Notes: generated by a model from the letters alone, not told the origin. 64,000 nucleotides of DNA from Candidatus Opimibacter skivensis (GCA_016722045.1 JADKGY010000029.1:434001-498000); one strand, 5' to 3'. Positions 9,089 to 18,837 are shown, counted from the stretch's first letter. Numbers and translations are program-made.

Positions 9089-9873
9089 GCATGCGGATTT
9101 AAAAGTTCCATTGATTTCAATCCGGGGATCGCCTGGTGACTAGTCAGATCATGAAGTGAGGGTACAATTGAAATGTATCCATCTCTGAGCGCATAGATAT
9201 CAGTACCCGGACCTGCATCATTCGTAACAAATTTTCCGGTAAGCCAATAAAATTTCTGACCGCGGGGATCTAAACCTTCCATAAATTCTTCTTCCCAGCG
9301 ACCTTCAGATTGCCGGCAAACCAGGGTGCCTTTGATAGGACTATTCTTCGAATGCGGAATATTGACATTCAATAATTTTGAATACTCAATCCCATTGATC
9401 AATACATATTGCATGATCGACCTGACCCAAGGAGTTGCAGGGTCAAAATCTGCATCCATCGAGTAATCATCCAGGCTGAATCCTATCGAATTGATTCCTT
9501 CAATAGCAGCTTCCATGGCTGCTGAAATCGTACCCGAATAAAGAATACTGATTGAAGAATTTGATCCATGATTAATACCTGACACACAAAGATCAATTTT
9601 CCTGTTTTTCAACAACACATTCTTGGCCAGCTTTACGCAATCGACTGGTGTTCCTGAACACTCGTACGCTTCAATGCCTTTGAATGCATCTACTTTGTGA
9701 AGTCGAATCGGATCTTCCATCGTGATGGCATGGCCTTTGGCAGATTGAGGAGAATTAGGTGCCACTACAATGACCTCACCCATTTCTGATGCAATGGCCA
9801 CAAGCCTTCGAATGCCAGGAGCAAACATGCCATCATCATTAGTCACTAATATCAAAGGCCGTTTCGAATGCAT
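9085..9873 (-). CDS. surE: 5'/3'-nucleotidase SurE
   Basis: Metal-dependent nucleoside monophosphatase, also active on short polyphosphate in studied homologues. 262 residues. The metal-binding N-terminus LILVTNDDGMFAPGI contains Asp13 and Asp14; the serine ligand lies in APNSPQSAKGHAIT and the asparagine ligand in SGINHGSNSS. Linked to a membrane-protein gene and lpxB by 4-base overlaps, and only 32 bases downstream of lpd, so lpd may belong to the same transcript. Confidence 0.96.
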   Translation of the reverse strand: MHSKRPLILVTNDDGMFAPGIRRLVAIASEMGEVIVVAPNSPQSAKGHAITMEDPIRLHKVDAFKGIEAYECSGTPVDCVKLAKNVLLKNRKIDLCVSGINHGSNSSISILYSGTISAAMEAAIEGINSIGFSLDDYSMDADFDPATPWVRSIMQYVLINGIEYSKLLNVNIPHSKNSPIKGTLVCRQSEGRWEEEFMEGLDPRGQKFYWLTGKFVTNDAGPGTDIYALRDGYISIVPSLHDLTSHQAIPGLKSMELLNPHA

Positions 9874-9905
9874 TATTATTTTTTTAGGATAGCAAAATGT
9901 ATTGA

Positions 9906-11303
9906 TTAGATATGAATGACCTCACCGTAAGCAGCAGCAGCAGCTTCCATGATCGCCTCACTCATCGTCGGATGCGGATGTATTGTTTTGATGATCTCCA
10001 TTCCCGTTGCTTCAAGTTTACGTGCGAGAACCATCTCTGCGATCATATCGGTGACACCAGAACCGATCATATGGGCTCCCAGTATCTCACCATATTTCGC
10101 ATCGAAGATGAGCTTAACAAAACCCTCAGGATGTCCTGATGCTTTTGCTTTACCACTGGCCGTGAAAGGGAATTTACCAATTTTTAATTCATATCCCGCA
10201 TCCTTTGCTTGTTGCTCCGTCATGCCTACTGATGCAATCTCAGGCTGACAATACGTGCAGGATGGAATATTTCCGTAGTTCAATGGCTGGGGATGATGAC
10301 CAGCTATTTTTTCCACACAAAGTATTCCTTCAGCAGAAGCGACATGTGCAAGTGCCGGGCCGTCTGTTATATCACCTATGGCATAAATACCGGGAATATT
10401 TGTTTCATACCATTCATTGACCACGACTTTTCCTTTGTCCGTTTTGATACCCAATGTTTCAAGACCGATGTTTTCAAGATTGGAGGTAACGCCAGCTGCA
10501 GACAACACTTTTTCACATTTTATTTCAGAAGATTCTCCAGTCTTTCTGTTTTTAACAGTCACAATAATGATCTTACCTGAAACATCAACTTTTTCAACTG
10601 AGGTATTCCCCATTACTTCGATTCCGTTCTTTTTAAATTGTCTTGTCAGTTCTTTTGACACTTCAGGATCTTCTCTTGGAACAAGGCCTTGCTCTAAAAA
10701 TTCAATCACAGTGACTTTAGAACCAAGTGTATTATAAAAGTAAGCGAACTCCACACCGATAGCTCCACCACCTATCACAACGAGTGATTCAGGAAGTTTC
10801 TCAGGCACCATCGCTTTCCTGTATTCAATCACCTTTTCCCCATCGATAGGAATATTAGGAAGTGCTTTTGCCCTAGCTCCTGTGGCAAGAATAATATGGT
10901 CAGCTTCATAACTTGATACTTTACCTCCGGCATCTGTCACGTCAACTTTCTTACCTCTGGCTAACTTGCCAGTCCCCATAATGACGTCGACCTTATATTT
11001 CTTCATCAGGAATTGGACTCCTTTGCTCATGCTGTCGGCAACTTCCCTGGAACGCTTGATTACAGCTGTAAGATCAGCAGCGACATTTTCTGCGATAAGA
11101 CCATAATTTTTGGCATTTTCCATATCATGTAACACATCGGCACTTTTCAGCAAGGCTTTCGTGGGAATACAGCCCCAGTTGAGACAAATACCGCCCAGGG
11201 ACTCCTTTTCAATTATGGCTGTTTTCATGCCCAGCTGACTGGCACGAATAGCCGCCACATAGCCTCCCGGGCCGCTTCCCACCACGATGACATTATATTT
11301 CAT
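9906..11303 (-). CDS. lpdA: Dihydrolipoyl dehydrogenase (E3)
   Basis: FAD flavoprotein that reoxidises dihydrolipoyl groups of 2-oxoacid dehydrogenase complexes and the glycine cleavage system. 465 residues. FAD-binding VVGSGPGGYVAAIRA at residues 8-22. The redox disulfide is Cys40-Cys45 in GGICLNWGCIPTKALL. The NAD-binding motif is VVIGGGAIGVEFA. The C-terminal active-site dyad is His444-Glu449 in HPHPTMSEA. No E1 or E2 genes lie in the window. It reads away from the riboswitch-controlled receptor, with divergent promoters in the shared gap. Confidence 0.97.
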   Translation of the reverse strand: MKYNVIVVGSGPGGYVAAIRASQLGMKTAIIEKESLGGICLNWGCIPTKALLKSADVLHDMENAKNYGLIAENVAADLTAVIKRSREVADSMSKGVQFLMKKYKVDVIMGTGKLARGKKVDVTDAGGKVSSYEADHIILATGARAKALPNIPIDGEKVIEYRKAMVPEKLPESLVVIGGGAIGVEFAYFYNTLGSKVTVIEFLEQGLVPREDPEVSKELTRQFKKNGIEVMGNTSVEKVDVSGKIIIVTVKNRKTGESSEIKCEKVLSAAGVTSNLENIGLETLGIKTDKGKVVVNEWYETNIPGIYAIGDITDGPALAHVASAEGILCVEKIAGHHPQPLNYGNIPSCTYCQPEIASVGMTEQQAKDAGYELKIGKFPFTASGKAKASGHPEGFVKLIFDAKYGEILGAHMIGSGVTDMIAEMVLARKLEATGMEIIKTIHPHPTMSEAIMEAAAAAYGEVIHI

Positions 11304-11339
11304 TTGATTATTTTTTAGACGTTTGATTCAATTGGGCTG

Positions 11340-11347
11340 CAAATATA
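11340..11347 (-). promoter_or_regulatory. Bacteroidota -7 promoter box for lpdA
   Basis: Read on the minus strand this is TATATTTG, matching TAnnTTTG. It lies 36 bases upstream of the lpdA ATG, giving a leader of about 30 nt. Confidence 0.5.
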
Positions 11348-11401
11348 GTGAGGAGTAACGGCAGCAACCCTCCATCCGGTGGTACAGAGATAATTTCTGA
11401 C

Positions 11402-11409
11402 TACATTTG
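11402..11409 (+). promoter_or_regulatory. Bacteroidota -7 promoter box for the thiamine receptor leader
   Basis: TACATTTG matches TAnnTTTG. A transcript from here would begin near 11415, inside an 11-bp hairpin, and then contain the whole TPP riboswitch. The position fits a riboswitch leader. Confidence 0.6.
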
Positions 11410-11436
11410 TAAAAGGATTTCGACGAAATCCTTTTG
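11410..11436 (+). other. Perfect 5'-leader hairpin ahead of the TPP riboswitch
   Basis: Inverted arms AAAAGGATTTC and GAAATCCTTTT (11411-11435) pair perfectly around a 3-nt loop. It sits between the promoter box and the riboswitch, so most of it would be at the extreme 5' end of the mRNA. It could stabilise the transcript or bind a protein at the DNA level. The role is unknown. Confidence 0.6.
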
Positions 11437-11524
11437 CTTCATTTTCATGTGGGGTGCCTTAAACTACAGGCTGAGATCAAACCCAACGAACCTGTCCGGG
11501 TAATGCCGGAAAGGGAAAGAAGTA
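11437..11524 (+). promoter_or_regulatory. TPP (THI-box) riboswitch
   Basis: Contains the near-invariant core pieces of the thiamine pyrophosphate riboswitch in order: GGGGTGCC, then GGCTGAGATCAAACCC, then GAACCTGTCCGGGTAATGCC, then GGAAAGGGAAAG. The closing P1 stem can form between CTTCATTTTC and GAAAGAAG. It ends about 36 bases before the ATG of a TonB-dependent receptor. No terminator is evident after it, so control is probably at translation initiation. It should repress the receptor when TPP is plentiful. Confidence 0.95.
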
Positions 11525-11560
11525 AACAATGGATTTGTTGATTGTTAAGTTATTACACAT

Positions 11561-14008
11561 ATGAAACAACAGCGCTTTGCTCGTGCGGTTTTGATCATTT
11601 TTATATTGATGGCTACACCTCTGGCCTACGGTCAATTTTATATCCTTGGGAGGGGCCTGGATGATCAGGAAGTGCCTTATGCTTATTCCACCGCCCAGCT
11701 TCGGGGAAATGGCACATTCACAGAACAGCGATGCACTGAGCTGGGTGTATTCAGATTTGAAAATCTACCTGCAGGCGATTATGAGCTTATCCTCATTACC
11801 CCATATGGCATACGACGTAAGAAAATTGACCTTCGTGGCAGTGTAGATATCACTTTTCACATCTCGAGGAATATTCAGATGGATGAGATTAGCGTTATTG
11901 CACGGCGCGCAGGTAGTAACGAACCTGTGACACATGATGATATCACGGCGGCAGAATTAAAAAGAAAGGATTTTGGACAGGACATGCCGTATTTACTTGA
12001 AGGTTCTCCATCAGTTGTTGTCACTTCTGATGCAGGACTTGGAATTGGATATACCGGCTTGCGTATACGGGGTACTGATCCTACCAGGATAAATGTCACC
12101 CTGAATGGAATCCCTGTAAATGATGCTGAATCTCATACGGTTTATTGGGTTGACCTGCCGGATATTGCCAATTCAACGACCAATATTCAGATTAACCGGG
12201 GGCTCGGTTGGAGTCAGCCAGGCGTCGGTGATTTTGGTGGCGGAATTCAGGTCAATACACTTGGATTTAATTTTGAACCTCATATCGGACTTCTACTAGG
12301 AGGAGGGAGTTTTGGAACAAGGAGGGCTACGTTGAACGCCTCTTCGGGATTGGTACGAGGCCGTTTCACATTTGATGGAAGAGGAAGTTATATTCATTCC
12401 GATGGTTACATCGACCGGGCTGAAAGCGACTTGTATTCAATCTACGGATGTGCCGGCTATCATCATGATCAATCGAATCTCAGTTTTATTTATGCCATGG
12501 GCAATGAGGAGACCTACCAGGCATGGGATGGTGTGCCTGAACAATATGTCTTTAACCCAGCGTTAAGAACATACAATTCGGCAGGTACAGAAAAAGAAGG
12601 CTCTCCGCATGACAACGAAATCGATAATTACCGACAGACGAATTATCAATTACATTTTGATCAGACATTGACTCCGTTTGCAAGATGGACCAGTGCGCTG
12701 CACTATACAAAGGGAAAAGGATATTTCGAACAATATAAAGCTGATCAGTTAGCTGTTGATTATGGCGGTACTGAAATAAATGACACCACTGATCTCATCC
12801 GGAGATTATGGCTTGACAATGATTTTTACGGCTTCACGTCTACACTACAGATCGGATCTCCGGCAGACAGATATTTAGTACTGGGTGGAGGCTGGAATAA
12901 ATATCTGGGCGATCATTTCGGAGAAGTGATCTGGACGAAAAATAATGTTGGAATCAATACTGACGATCCTTATTATTTCAATTCCGCTGTGAAAACAGAT
13001 TGGAATTTATTTGGTCGTAGCAGCATGAAAATTACATCACATCTTGATGCTACTGTTGATCTTCAGGCGAGGTGGATCCGCTATATGTTCGAAGGCCCTG
13101 ATCAATCCGGAATGCTCAGTGACCAGCATGTCAGACATAGATTTTTAAATCCAAAGCTGGGCTTTAGGTATCGCTTAACGGAGAAGAGTTCGTTGTATGG
13201 TCTTACTGGAATAATTCATAAAGAACCTAACCGTGATGACTATGTAAGTTCAACGCCTTTGAGCAGGCCATTATCTGAAAAAATGTGGGATACAGAAATC
13301 AGCTATAGATTATCAGACCCGAAATGGAATCTGGAATTGGTAGTCTATTATATGGATTACAAAGATCAGTTGGTTCCGACAGGAAGATTAAATGATGTAG
13401 GCGCATATAACCGGGTGAATGTGGATAAGAGTTATCGTGCTGGCATTGAAACTGTATTGTCATACTCGCCTCTTGAGAAACTAAGATTAGAATTTCAAAC
13501 AACACTCAGTGAAAACAAAATCAAAACATTTGATGAATACATTGATAACTGGGATACGGGCCAGCAGGAAATAATAACGCATACGGGCAGCCAGATTGCC
13601 TTTTCACCAAATTTATTGAGTAGCCTTAGTGGTGATTACAAATTTATTTCAACCCAAACGCATGAAATCGGTATCAATGTCACAGGAAGATATATTGGAA
13701 AGCAATTTGTAGACAATACTTCAAGGGAAGCATCAGGTCTTGATTCCTATTTCGTCACTGATGTGGGCCTGCAATGGACGTGGCACAATGTGTGGGCTGA
13801 ACAATTCAAACTTGGATTGTTTCTTAGAAATGCTTTTAATGAGACATATGAATCAAATGGATGGATATACCGCTTCAGGTCCGAGGCTTATGATCCAAGA
13901 CCGGATGATCCGTATGCAGGGTCAGAGGGTGGCAGCCTTTATCATGACAAAGGATATTTCCCCCAGGCAGGAAGAAACATGTATGTCAATCTGAGTCTTA
14001 CTTTCTGA
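11561..14008 (+). CDS. TonB-dependent receptor, probable thiamine (or precursor) importer
   Basis: Outer-membrane 22-strand barrel receptor energised by TonB. 815 residues. Signal peptide at 1-24 ends LAYGQ. A short carboxypeptidase-regulatory-like domain follows, then the plug (GLRIRGTDPTRINVTLNGIPVNDAE) and a barrel ending in the aromatic-terminal strand NMYVNLSLTF. The TPP riboswitch directly upstream points to thiamine or a pyrimidine/thiazole precursor as ligand, as known for riboswitch-linked receptors in Bacteroides. No SusD partner is present. Its TGA stop abuts the stop of the convergent gene with no intervening base (TGATCA). Confidence 0.93.
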   Translation: MKQQRFARAVLIIFILMATPLAYGQFYILGRGLDDQEVPYAYSTAQLRGNGTFTEQRCTELGVFRFENLPAGDYELILITPYGIRRKKIDLRGSVDITFHISRNIQMDEISVIARRAGSNEPVTHDDITAAELKRKDFGQDMPYLLEGSPSVVVTSDAGLGIGYTGLRIRGTDPTRINVTLNGIPVNDAESHTVYWVDLPDIANSTTNIQINRGLGWSQPGVGDFGGGIQVNTLGFNFEPHIGLLLGGGSFGTRRATLNASSGLVRGRFTFDGRGSYIHSDGYIDRAESDLYSIYGCAGYHHDQSNLSFIYAMGNEETYQAWDGVPEQYVFNPALRTYNSAGTEKEGSPHDNEIDNYRQTNYQLHFDQTLTPFARWTSALHYTKGKGYFEQYKADQLAVDYGGTEINDTTDLIRRLWLDNDFYGFTSTLQIGSPADRYLVLGGGWNKYLGDHFGEVIWTKNNVGINTDDPYYFNSAVKTDWNLFGRSSMKITSHLDATVDLQARWIRYMFEGPDQSGMLSDQHVRHRFLNPKLGFRYRLTEKSSLYGLTGIIHKEPNRDDYVSSTPLSRPLSEKMWDTEISYRLSDPKWNLELVVYYMDYKDQLVPTGRLNDVGAYNRVNVDKSYRAGIETVLSYSPLEKLRLEFQTTLSENKIKTFDEYIDNWDTGQQEIITHTGSQIAFSPNLLSSLSGDYKFISTQTHEIGINVTGRYIGKQFVDNTSREASGLDSYFVTDVGLQWTWHNVWAEQFKLGLFLRNAFNETYESNGWIYRFRSEAYDPRPDDPYAGSEGGSLYHDKGYFPQAGRNMYVNLSLTF

Positions 14009-14632
14009 TCAATAATTGTAGGTGAATCCGATGCGGTATTCGAAAGGATCTCTCGCCGATTCGAAATTATCAAGCAGATTGTAGTGAATGGAGACAAAGG
14101 TGCTGAAAGGATATCCATTAGAAGCTCCAATTCCGATATAAGCAAAGTCTTCCTGAAATTTATCCCTTTGAAGTTTCCCATCAATGATGACAGGTACAGT
14201 AAATCCTTGATTGTCCCGGTAAACAAGATACCTTGTTAGAAATCCCCTTTCATATTCTGCCTGAAGGAACAAGCCCCTTAAGAATGGCGTAGCGGCATCC
14301 CAGCTCCACAGTGGTTTATACCGGGCAAAAACAGTGGGTCCGAAATCAAAAGCGCTAAACTTTACCTGGAATTCAGGAAACTTCTGATAGTAGTAATTTG
14401 CTTTCAGCATGAATCCCAATGCGAGGGACTCACCTACCCTATAAGCTACATTGGGTGAAAGGCCGAACTGGAAACTGTGGTTATAAAAACTGACGTTACC
14501 CAGGTTTATACCAAAGCCAATAGGTGATGGTTCTTTTGCTTTTTGGGGCGCCTTTTTGGGTTGGGCATTTCCATTCACTAATGTGCCAAGGAGAATGAGG
14601 GTACTGAGGATTATAAGCTTTATTGCTTTCAT
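14009..14632 (-). CDS. Predicted outer-membrane beta-barrel protein
   Basis: 207 residues with a signal peptide (MKAIKLIILSTLILLG, cleavage after VNGNAQ). A Lys/Pro-rich linker follows, then alternating hydrophobic strands with Gly and aromatic residues (FGINLGNVSFYNHSFQFG), ending FEYRIGFTYNY with a terminal aromatic. This is typical of small Bacteroidota porin-like or OmpA-type barrels without a peptidoglycan domain. Function unknown. It converges on the thiamine receptor gene with stop codons back to back. Confidence 0.85.
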   Translation of the reverse strand: MKAIKLIILSTLILLGTLVNGNAQPKKAPQKAKEPSPIGFGINLGNVSFYNHSFQFGLSPNVAYRVGESLALGFMLKANYYYQKFPEFQVKFSAFDFGPTVFARYKPLWSWDAATPFLRGLFLQAEYERGFLTRYLVYRDNQGFTVPVIIDGKLQRDKFQEDFAYIGIGASNGYPFSTFVSIHYNLLDNFESARDPFEYRIGFTYNY

Positions 14633-14820
14633 AGCGCAAAGTTGTTAATAAGTGTCTAATTTCTAACGTATTGATATGTTTTTTTTCTATTAAGGAAAGT
14701 TTAAATACATATTTTTTCCTAAATTGCACCCCATTGCACTCCCCCTTTGACAAATCAATTCTGAGTACAAAATAGTCCGAAAATCCTCTTATTTTTTGTT
14801 TGTCACTTTAACACATCAAA

Positions 14821-17800
14821 ATGCGTAATACTCACTTGAGAGTTTTCTCAATCTGCTCCCTGCTTTCCCTCTTCATTTTAGCTTCCAGTTTTGGACAATC
14901 AAAGATCCGGTTTAACGTACAACGGGCAACCCCGTCCGAAGACGCTGCGTACAGGAAGGAATTTAAATCCTATAAAATCGGAACATTTGACGCAAAGGCC
15001 ACATCCGATATGCTCAGGTCTAAGGATGACCATGATGCCATAGAACTTCAGGTAGAGAATAAGACATTCGCCTTTGACCTCCATGCCCATGATTTGCGTA
15101 CTCCGAATTTCAGACTTACTGTCCAGGATGAAAACGGTGTAAGAGATTTACCAGCCGGTCCGAATACCACTTATTATGGATACACAGATATTGGGAATCA
15201 TGCCGTAAGGATCACAGCCGACGATAATTTTTTCTATGCGCTGATCATAGAGGCTAATGATGAATTCTACATAGAGCCTGCCTATGACATCGTTCCGACG
15301 GCAGATCCCAGCCAATATATAATGTATTGGAAAAGTGATGTGCTCACCCGAACAACAAATAATGCATGTGGCGTACGAAATGCACCACAGCATATAATCA
15401 CTCCGGATGAAGACAATACTTCACCAGAAAATCTGAACCGGTCAAGAGATCTGTGCAAGACTGTTCAGATAGCGCTTGTGGATGATCACCTGATGTACAT
15501 CAAATACGGAAGCAGCATCCCCAATGTGACTAACCACAATATGGGTGTCATCAATAATGTCCAGGCGAACTATGACACAGAATTTAATCCTGATTTTGTA
15601 TTTTCTGTAACCCAGGTCTATGTATCCACAGGAACTGATCCCTGGACTAACAGCACTGATCCAAATCTTCTTTTGGATGATTTTACTAACTGGGGACCAT
15701 CTCACTTAAGTACGCATGATGTGGCTAGTCTCTGGACGAACCGCGATTTCAACAGCAATGTTATCGGGCTTGCCTGGGTAGAGGCCGTATGTACAAGTGT
15801 GAGATATAATGTCCTTCAGGACTTTACAACAGATGCACAATTATTAAGAGTACTGCAGGCGCATGAGCTAGGACATAATTTTGGAGCAAATCATGATTCG
15901 GGCGGAGGATTTATCATGTCTCCTTCTGTTTCAAATACAAATACATGGTCTGCACAATCTATAACTGCTGTCAATAACTACATAGGCACTGTAAACTGTC
16001 TTTCCAGTTGTTCAGCACCAGCTGCCCCCATAGCTGAATTCAATTCTGATAATACAGATGGGTGCGTAGTATTTACTGTACACTTTTTTGATCAAAGTCA
16101 AAATAGCCCTACCAGTTGGTTATGGACATTACCTGGCGGTACTCCTGCAACAAGCACACTTCAAAACCCCACTGTGGCTTACAATACTGCAGGCAGTTAT
16201 AATGTAACTCTGAAAGCTACAAATGCACAGGGGATGAATACAATCACAAAAACAAATTATATCACCGTTGGTGATGATCCTGTATCTGATTTTGATTTTA
16301 CACAGAATGGATTAGTTGTTACTTTTCAAAATCTGAGTGTAGGTGCCACCAGTTATCTATGGAATTTCGGAGATGGGAATACGTCAACACAGACCAATCC
16401 AGTACATACGTACAATCAGGATGGAACATATAATGTAAAACTAACCGCTATCAATGATTGCGGCTCAGATATAACCACCATTACAATAGTCATTATTACA
16501 CCTCCTATAGCTGCATTTGATGCTGCTCCTACAGAAGGATGTCCTCCGATGGAAGTGGAATTTTTTAACTTGTCATCAACTAATGCTGATTCATATCAAT
16601 GGAACTTTCCAGGAGGATCTCCTCCGTCTTCCAATTCATTTGAACCAACTGTCGTGTATGAAACCCCGGGTACTTTTAATGTAACGCTGACTGTTTCTAA
16701 TGATGCAGGTGATGATGTACTTACAAAGACAAATTTTATCACGGTTTACCCGCAGCCAGCTTCCACATTTACATCTACAGTCAACGGGTTACAGGTTACA
16801 TTCAGCTCTTTAGGAAGTGTGGGAGACACTTATCTCTGGAATTTCGGCGATGGCCAGACCAGCACAGCCCACAATCCTACGCACATTTATGCTATAGGTG
16901 GTAATTATACTGTCACACTAACAATGACCAATAATTGTGGCTCCAATGTGCATACATCCACCGTCAGTCTTGCAGGAACTCCGGTTGCTGCTTTTACCTC
17001 TGATGTAGTTTCAGGTTGTGCACCATTGGTAGTACATTATATTAATCAATCTGTAGGAACAGTAACATTAATAAGCTGGACATTCCAGGGTGGCACTCCT
17101 TCTTCAAGTAATCAGGCTAATCCGGTGGTCACTTACAATGCACCCGGGACATATGACGTGACCTTGACAGTGACAAATAATGCAGGGAGCGATGATTTAT
17201 TTATGAATAATTATGTCACAGTATTCCCTGAGACAGTAAGTGATTTTGTTTTCAATATCAATGGACCCCAAGTGAATTTCTTCAACCAATCCAGCCAGTC
17301 GACCGGGTCAGGATGGAGTTTCGGTGATGGAGATGTGAGTGATGAAGACAATCCTGTCCATGTTTATAGTGCCGATGGTACATATACTGTTTATCTGGTT
17401 TCTTCAGGGCTTTGCGGCAATGATACAAGCTCGGCAGTGATCACCATTTCAACACCACCGACTGCTCATTTTACATTCAGTCAAAATGGCACGTGTGCTC
17501 CTGCTACTGTTCAATATGCTAACCAGAGCAGTGCCAATACAACTTCTGTGGAATGGACTTTCCCTGGCGGAACACCCTCTACATCCACACAATTAAATCC
17601 TTTAGTGACCTATAACACAGCAGGCACATATGATGCAACGATGATCGCCCATTCTGCTGCCGGTGCTGATACCTTTACGTTATCGCAGATTGTAACTATA
17701 GGAGAGGCTACAGTAGCCTCATTCCTGATATCTACAAATGGGCAGACCGTAAACTTCGAAAATCAATCTACCGGTGGGGATACTTATCTATGGCTCTTCG

Positions 17801-18687
17801 GTGATGGTCAGACAAGCACAGAGACAAATCCATCACATACCTATGCAGCATTTGGAACTTATACCATAAGTCTTATTTCATCAAATGAATGTAATGATGA
17901 TACGATGACTATTGAAATTGTGCTTTCTACAATTCCGAATGCATTTTTCAGTTATGATGTACATTCAGGATGTGCTCCGATGACTGTTCAGTTCTTTGAT
18001 CAGTCTCAGAATAATCCTACGGCATGGTTGTGGACATTTGCCGGTGGCGATCCCGCAACTTCTCCTTTTCAAAATCCTTCAGTAACTTATAATGTGCCCG
18101 GCAATTATACCGTAACCCTAAGGGTTGAAAATAGCCAGGGTGCTGATGTATTGATTCTCATGGATCTCATCAATATTGCAGGACCACCGGATGCAACATT
18201 TGATCATGTCGTCAATGGCAATCTTGTGACATTATTTTATCCCGGCATGGACTATGATAGTATACGATGGGATTTTGGAGACGGGAGAACAGATACATCA
18301 TTAAATCCTACTGTCGATTATTCTAATTCCGCTCAATACATCATTTCACTGGTTGTCTATAATGCCTGTGGAATAGATACACAATCCGTGACTGTCAACA
18401 TTGAAGGTTCAGCTACAAATGATCCTTCTGAAAATGATTCGCATTGGCAGGTAAGACCCAATCCATTTGGAGATAAATTTAGCATCTATGGCGAGCCTCT
18501 TAAAAATGGATCGATGACCATTTCGTTATTGGATATCAATGGAAAATTGATTTCTAAGCAAGATTGGAATTACGCATCAGGTCCTTCAAGCATAGATCTT
18601 AGCGCCGACCAATTGCCTTCAGGAATTATACTTGTTCAATTGCAAGATGGTAATGTCCCTGTCATATTGAAAGCGGTACATCAATAA
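14821..18687 (+). CDS. Secreted reprolysin-like metalloprotease with ten PKD domains and a T9SS sorting tail
   Basis: 1288 residues. Signal peptide 1-25 (LFILASSFGQ). A propeptide-like region runs to about 200. The metzincin catalytic domain spans about 200-395, with zinc motif HELGHNFGANHD (His348, Glu349, His352, His358) and Met-turn FIMSP. From about 402 to 1200 there are ten PKD domains in strict alternation: a Cys-containing type with WTFPGG and a type with WNFGDG, forming five pairs. The last 80 residues (from about 1207, VRPNPFGDKF) look like a type-A type IX secretion sorting domain, so the protein is probably exported through T9SS and attached to or released from the cell surface. 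The substrate is unknown. Confidence 0.93.
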   Translation: MRNTHLRVFSICSLLSLFILASSFGQSKIRFNVQRATPSEDAAYRKEFKSYKIGTFDAKATSDMLRSKDDHDAIELQVENKTFAFDLHAHDLRTPNFRLTVQDENGVRDLPAGPNTTYYGYTDIGNHAVRITADDNFFYALIIEANDEFYIEPAYDIVPTADPSQYIMYWKSDVLTRTTNNACGVRNAPQHIITPDEDNTSPENLNRSRDLCKTVQIALVDDHLMYIKYGSSIPNVTNHNMGVINNVQANYDTEFNPDFVFSVTQVYVSTGTDPWTNSTDPNLLLDDFTNWGPSHLSTHDVASLWTNRDFNSNVIGLAWVEAVCTSVRYNVLQDFTTDAQLLRVLQAHELGHNFGANHDSGGGFIMSPSVSNTNTWSAQSITAVNNYIGTVNCLSSCSAPAAPIAEFNSDNTDGCVVFTVHFFDQSQNSPTSWLWTLPGGTPATSTLQNPTVAYNTAGSYNVTLKATNAQGMNTITKTNYITVGDDPVSDFDFTQNGLVVTFQNLSVGATSYLWNFGDGNTSTQTNPVHTYNQDGTYNVKLTAINDCGSDITTITIVIITPPIAAFDAAPTEGCPPMEVEFFNLSSTNADSYQWNFPGGSPPSSNSFEPTVVYETPGTFNVTLTVSNDAGDDVLTKTNFITVYPQPASTFTSTVNGLQVTFSSLGSVGDTYLWNFGDGQTSTAHNPTHIYAIGGNYTVTLTMTNNCGSNVHTSTVSLAGTPVAAFTSDVVSGCAPLVVHYINQSVGTVTLISWTFQGGTPSSSNQANPVVTYNAPGTYDVTLTVTNNAGSDDLFMNNYVTVFPETVSDFVFNINGPQVNFFNQSSQSTGSGWSFGDGDVSDEDNPVHVYSADGTYTVYLVSSGLCGNDTSSAVITISTPPTAHFTFSQNGTCAPATVQYANQSSANTTSVEWTFPGGTPSTSTQLNPLVTYNTAGTYDATMIAHSAAGADTFTLSQIVTIGEATVASFLISTNGQTVNFENQSTGGDTYLWLFGDGQTSTETNPSHTYAAFGTYTISLISSNECNDDTMTIEIVLSTIPNAFFSYDVHSGCAPMTVQFFDQSQNNPTAWLWTFAGGDPATSPFQNPSVTYNVPGNYTVTLRVENSQGADVLILMDLINIAGPPDATFDHVVNGNLVTLFYPGMDYDSIRWDFGDGRTDTSLNPTVDYSNSAQYIISLVVYNACGIDTQSVTVNIEGSATNDPSENDSHWQVRPNPFGDKFSIYGEPLKNGSMTISLLDINGKLISKQDWNYASGPSSIDLSADQLPSGIILVQLQDGNVPVILKAVHQ

Positions 18688-18700
18688 GAAATTTTATTCT

Positions 18701-18745
18701 AAAAAAAATCCCTGGCTGTTGAATTGCAGTCAGGGATTTTTTTTT
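18701..18745 (+). terminator. Intrinsic terminator after the PKD protease gene
   Basis: Stem ATCCCTGGCTG / CAGTCAGGGAT (one G-T pair) with an 8-nt loop, preceded by A8 and followed by T9. It lies 14 bases after the stop codon. The flanking A and T runs could also let it act on minus-strand transcripts. Confidence 0.88.
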
Positions 18746-18777
18746 GCTATGCTGAAGTGGTAGTGGTTTGAGAAAAC

Positions 18778-18809
18778 TCCAACCACGGCAGTCATCATAT
18801 TGGTTGGAG
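18778..18809. repeat. Small inverted repeat between protease and SUI1-like gene
   Basis: Arms CTCCAACCA and TGGTTGGAG flank 14 bases. A nearby direct repeat CGGCAGTCATCAT / CGGCAGTTATCAT overlaps it and continues to about 18835. It abuts the 3' end of the minus-strand gene at 18838. Role unknown. Confidence 0.6.
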
Positions 18810-18837
18810 CAAACATTAGTCGCGGCAGTTATCATGT

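Noticed and set aside
11410..11436. Intrinsic terminator
   Set aside because: It lies between divergent promoters, with no upstream gene to terminate, and only a short T run follows.
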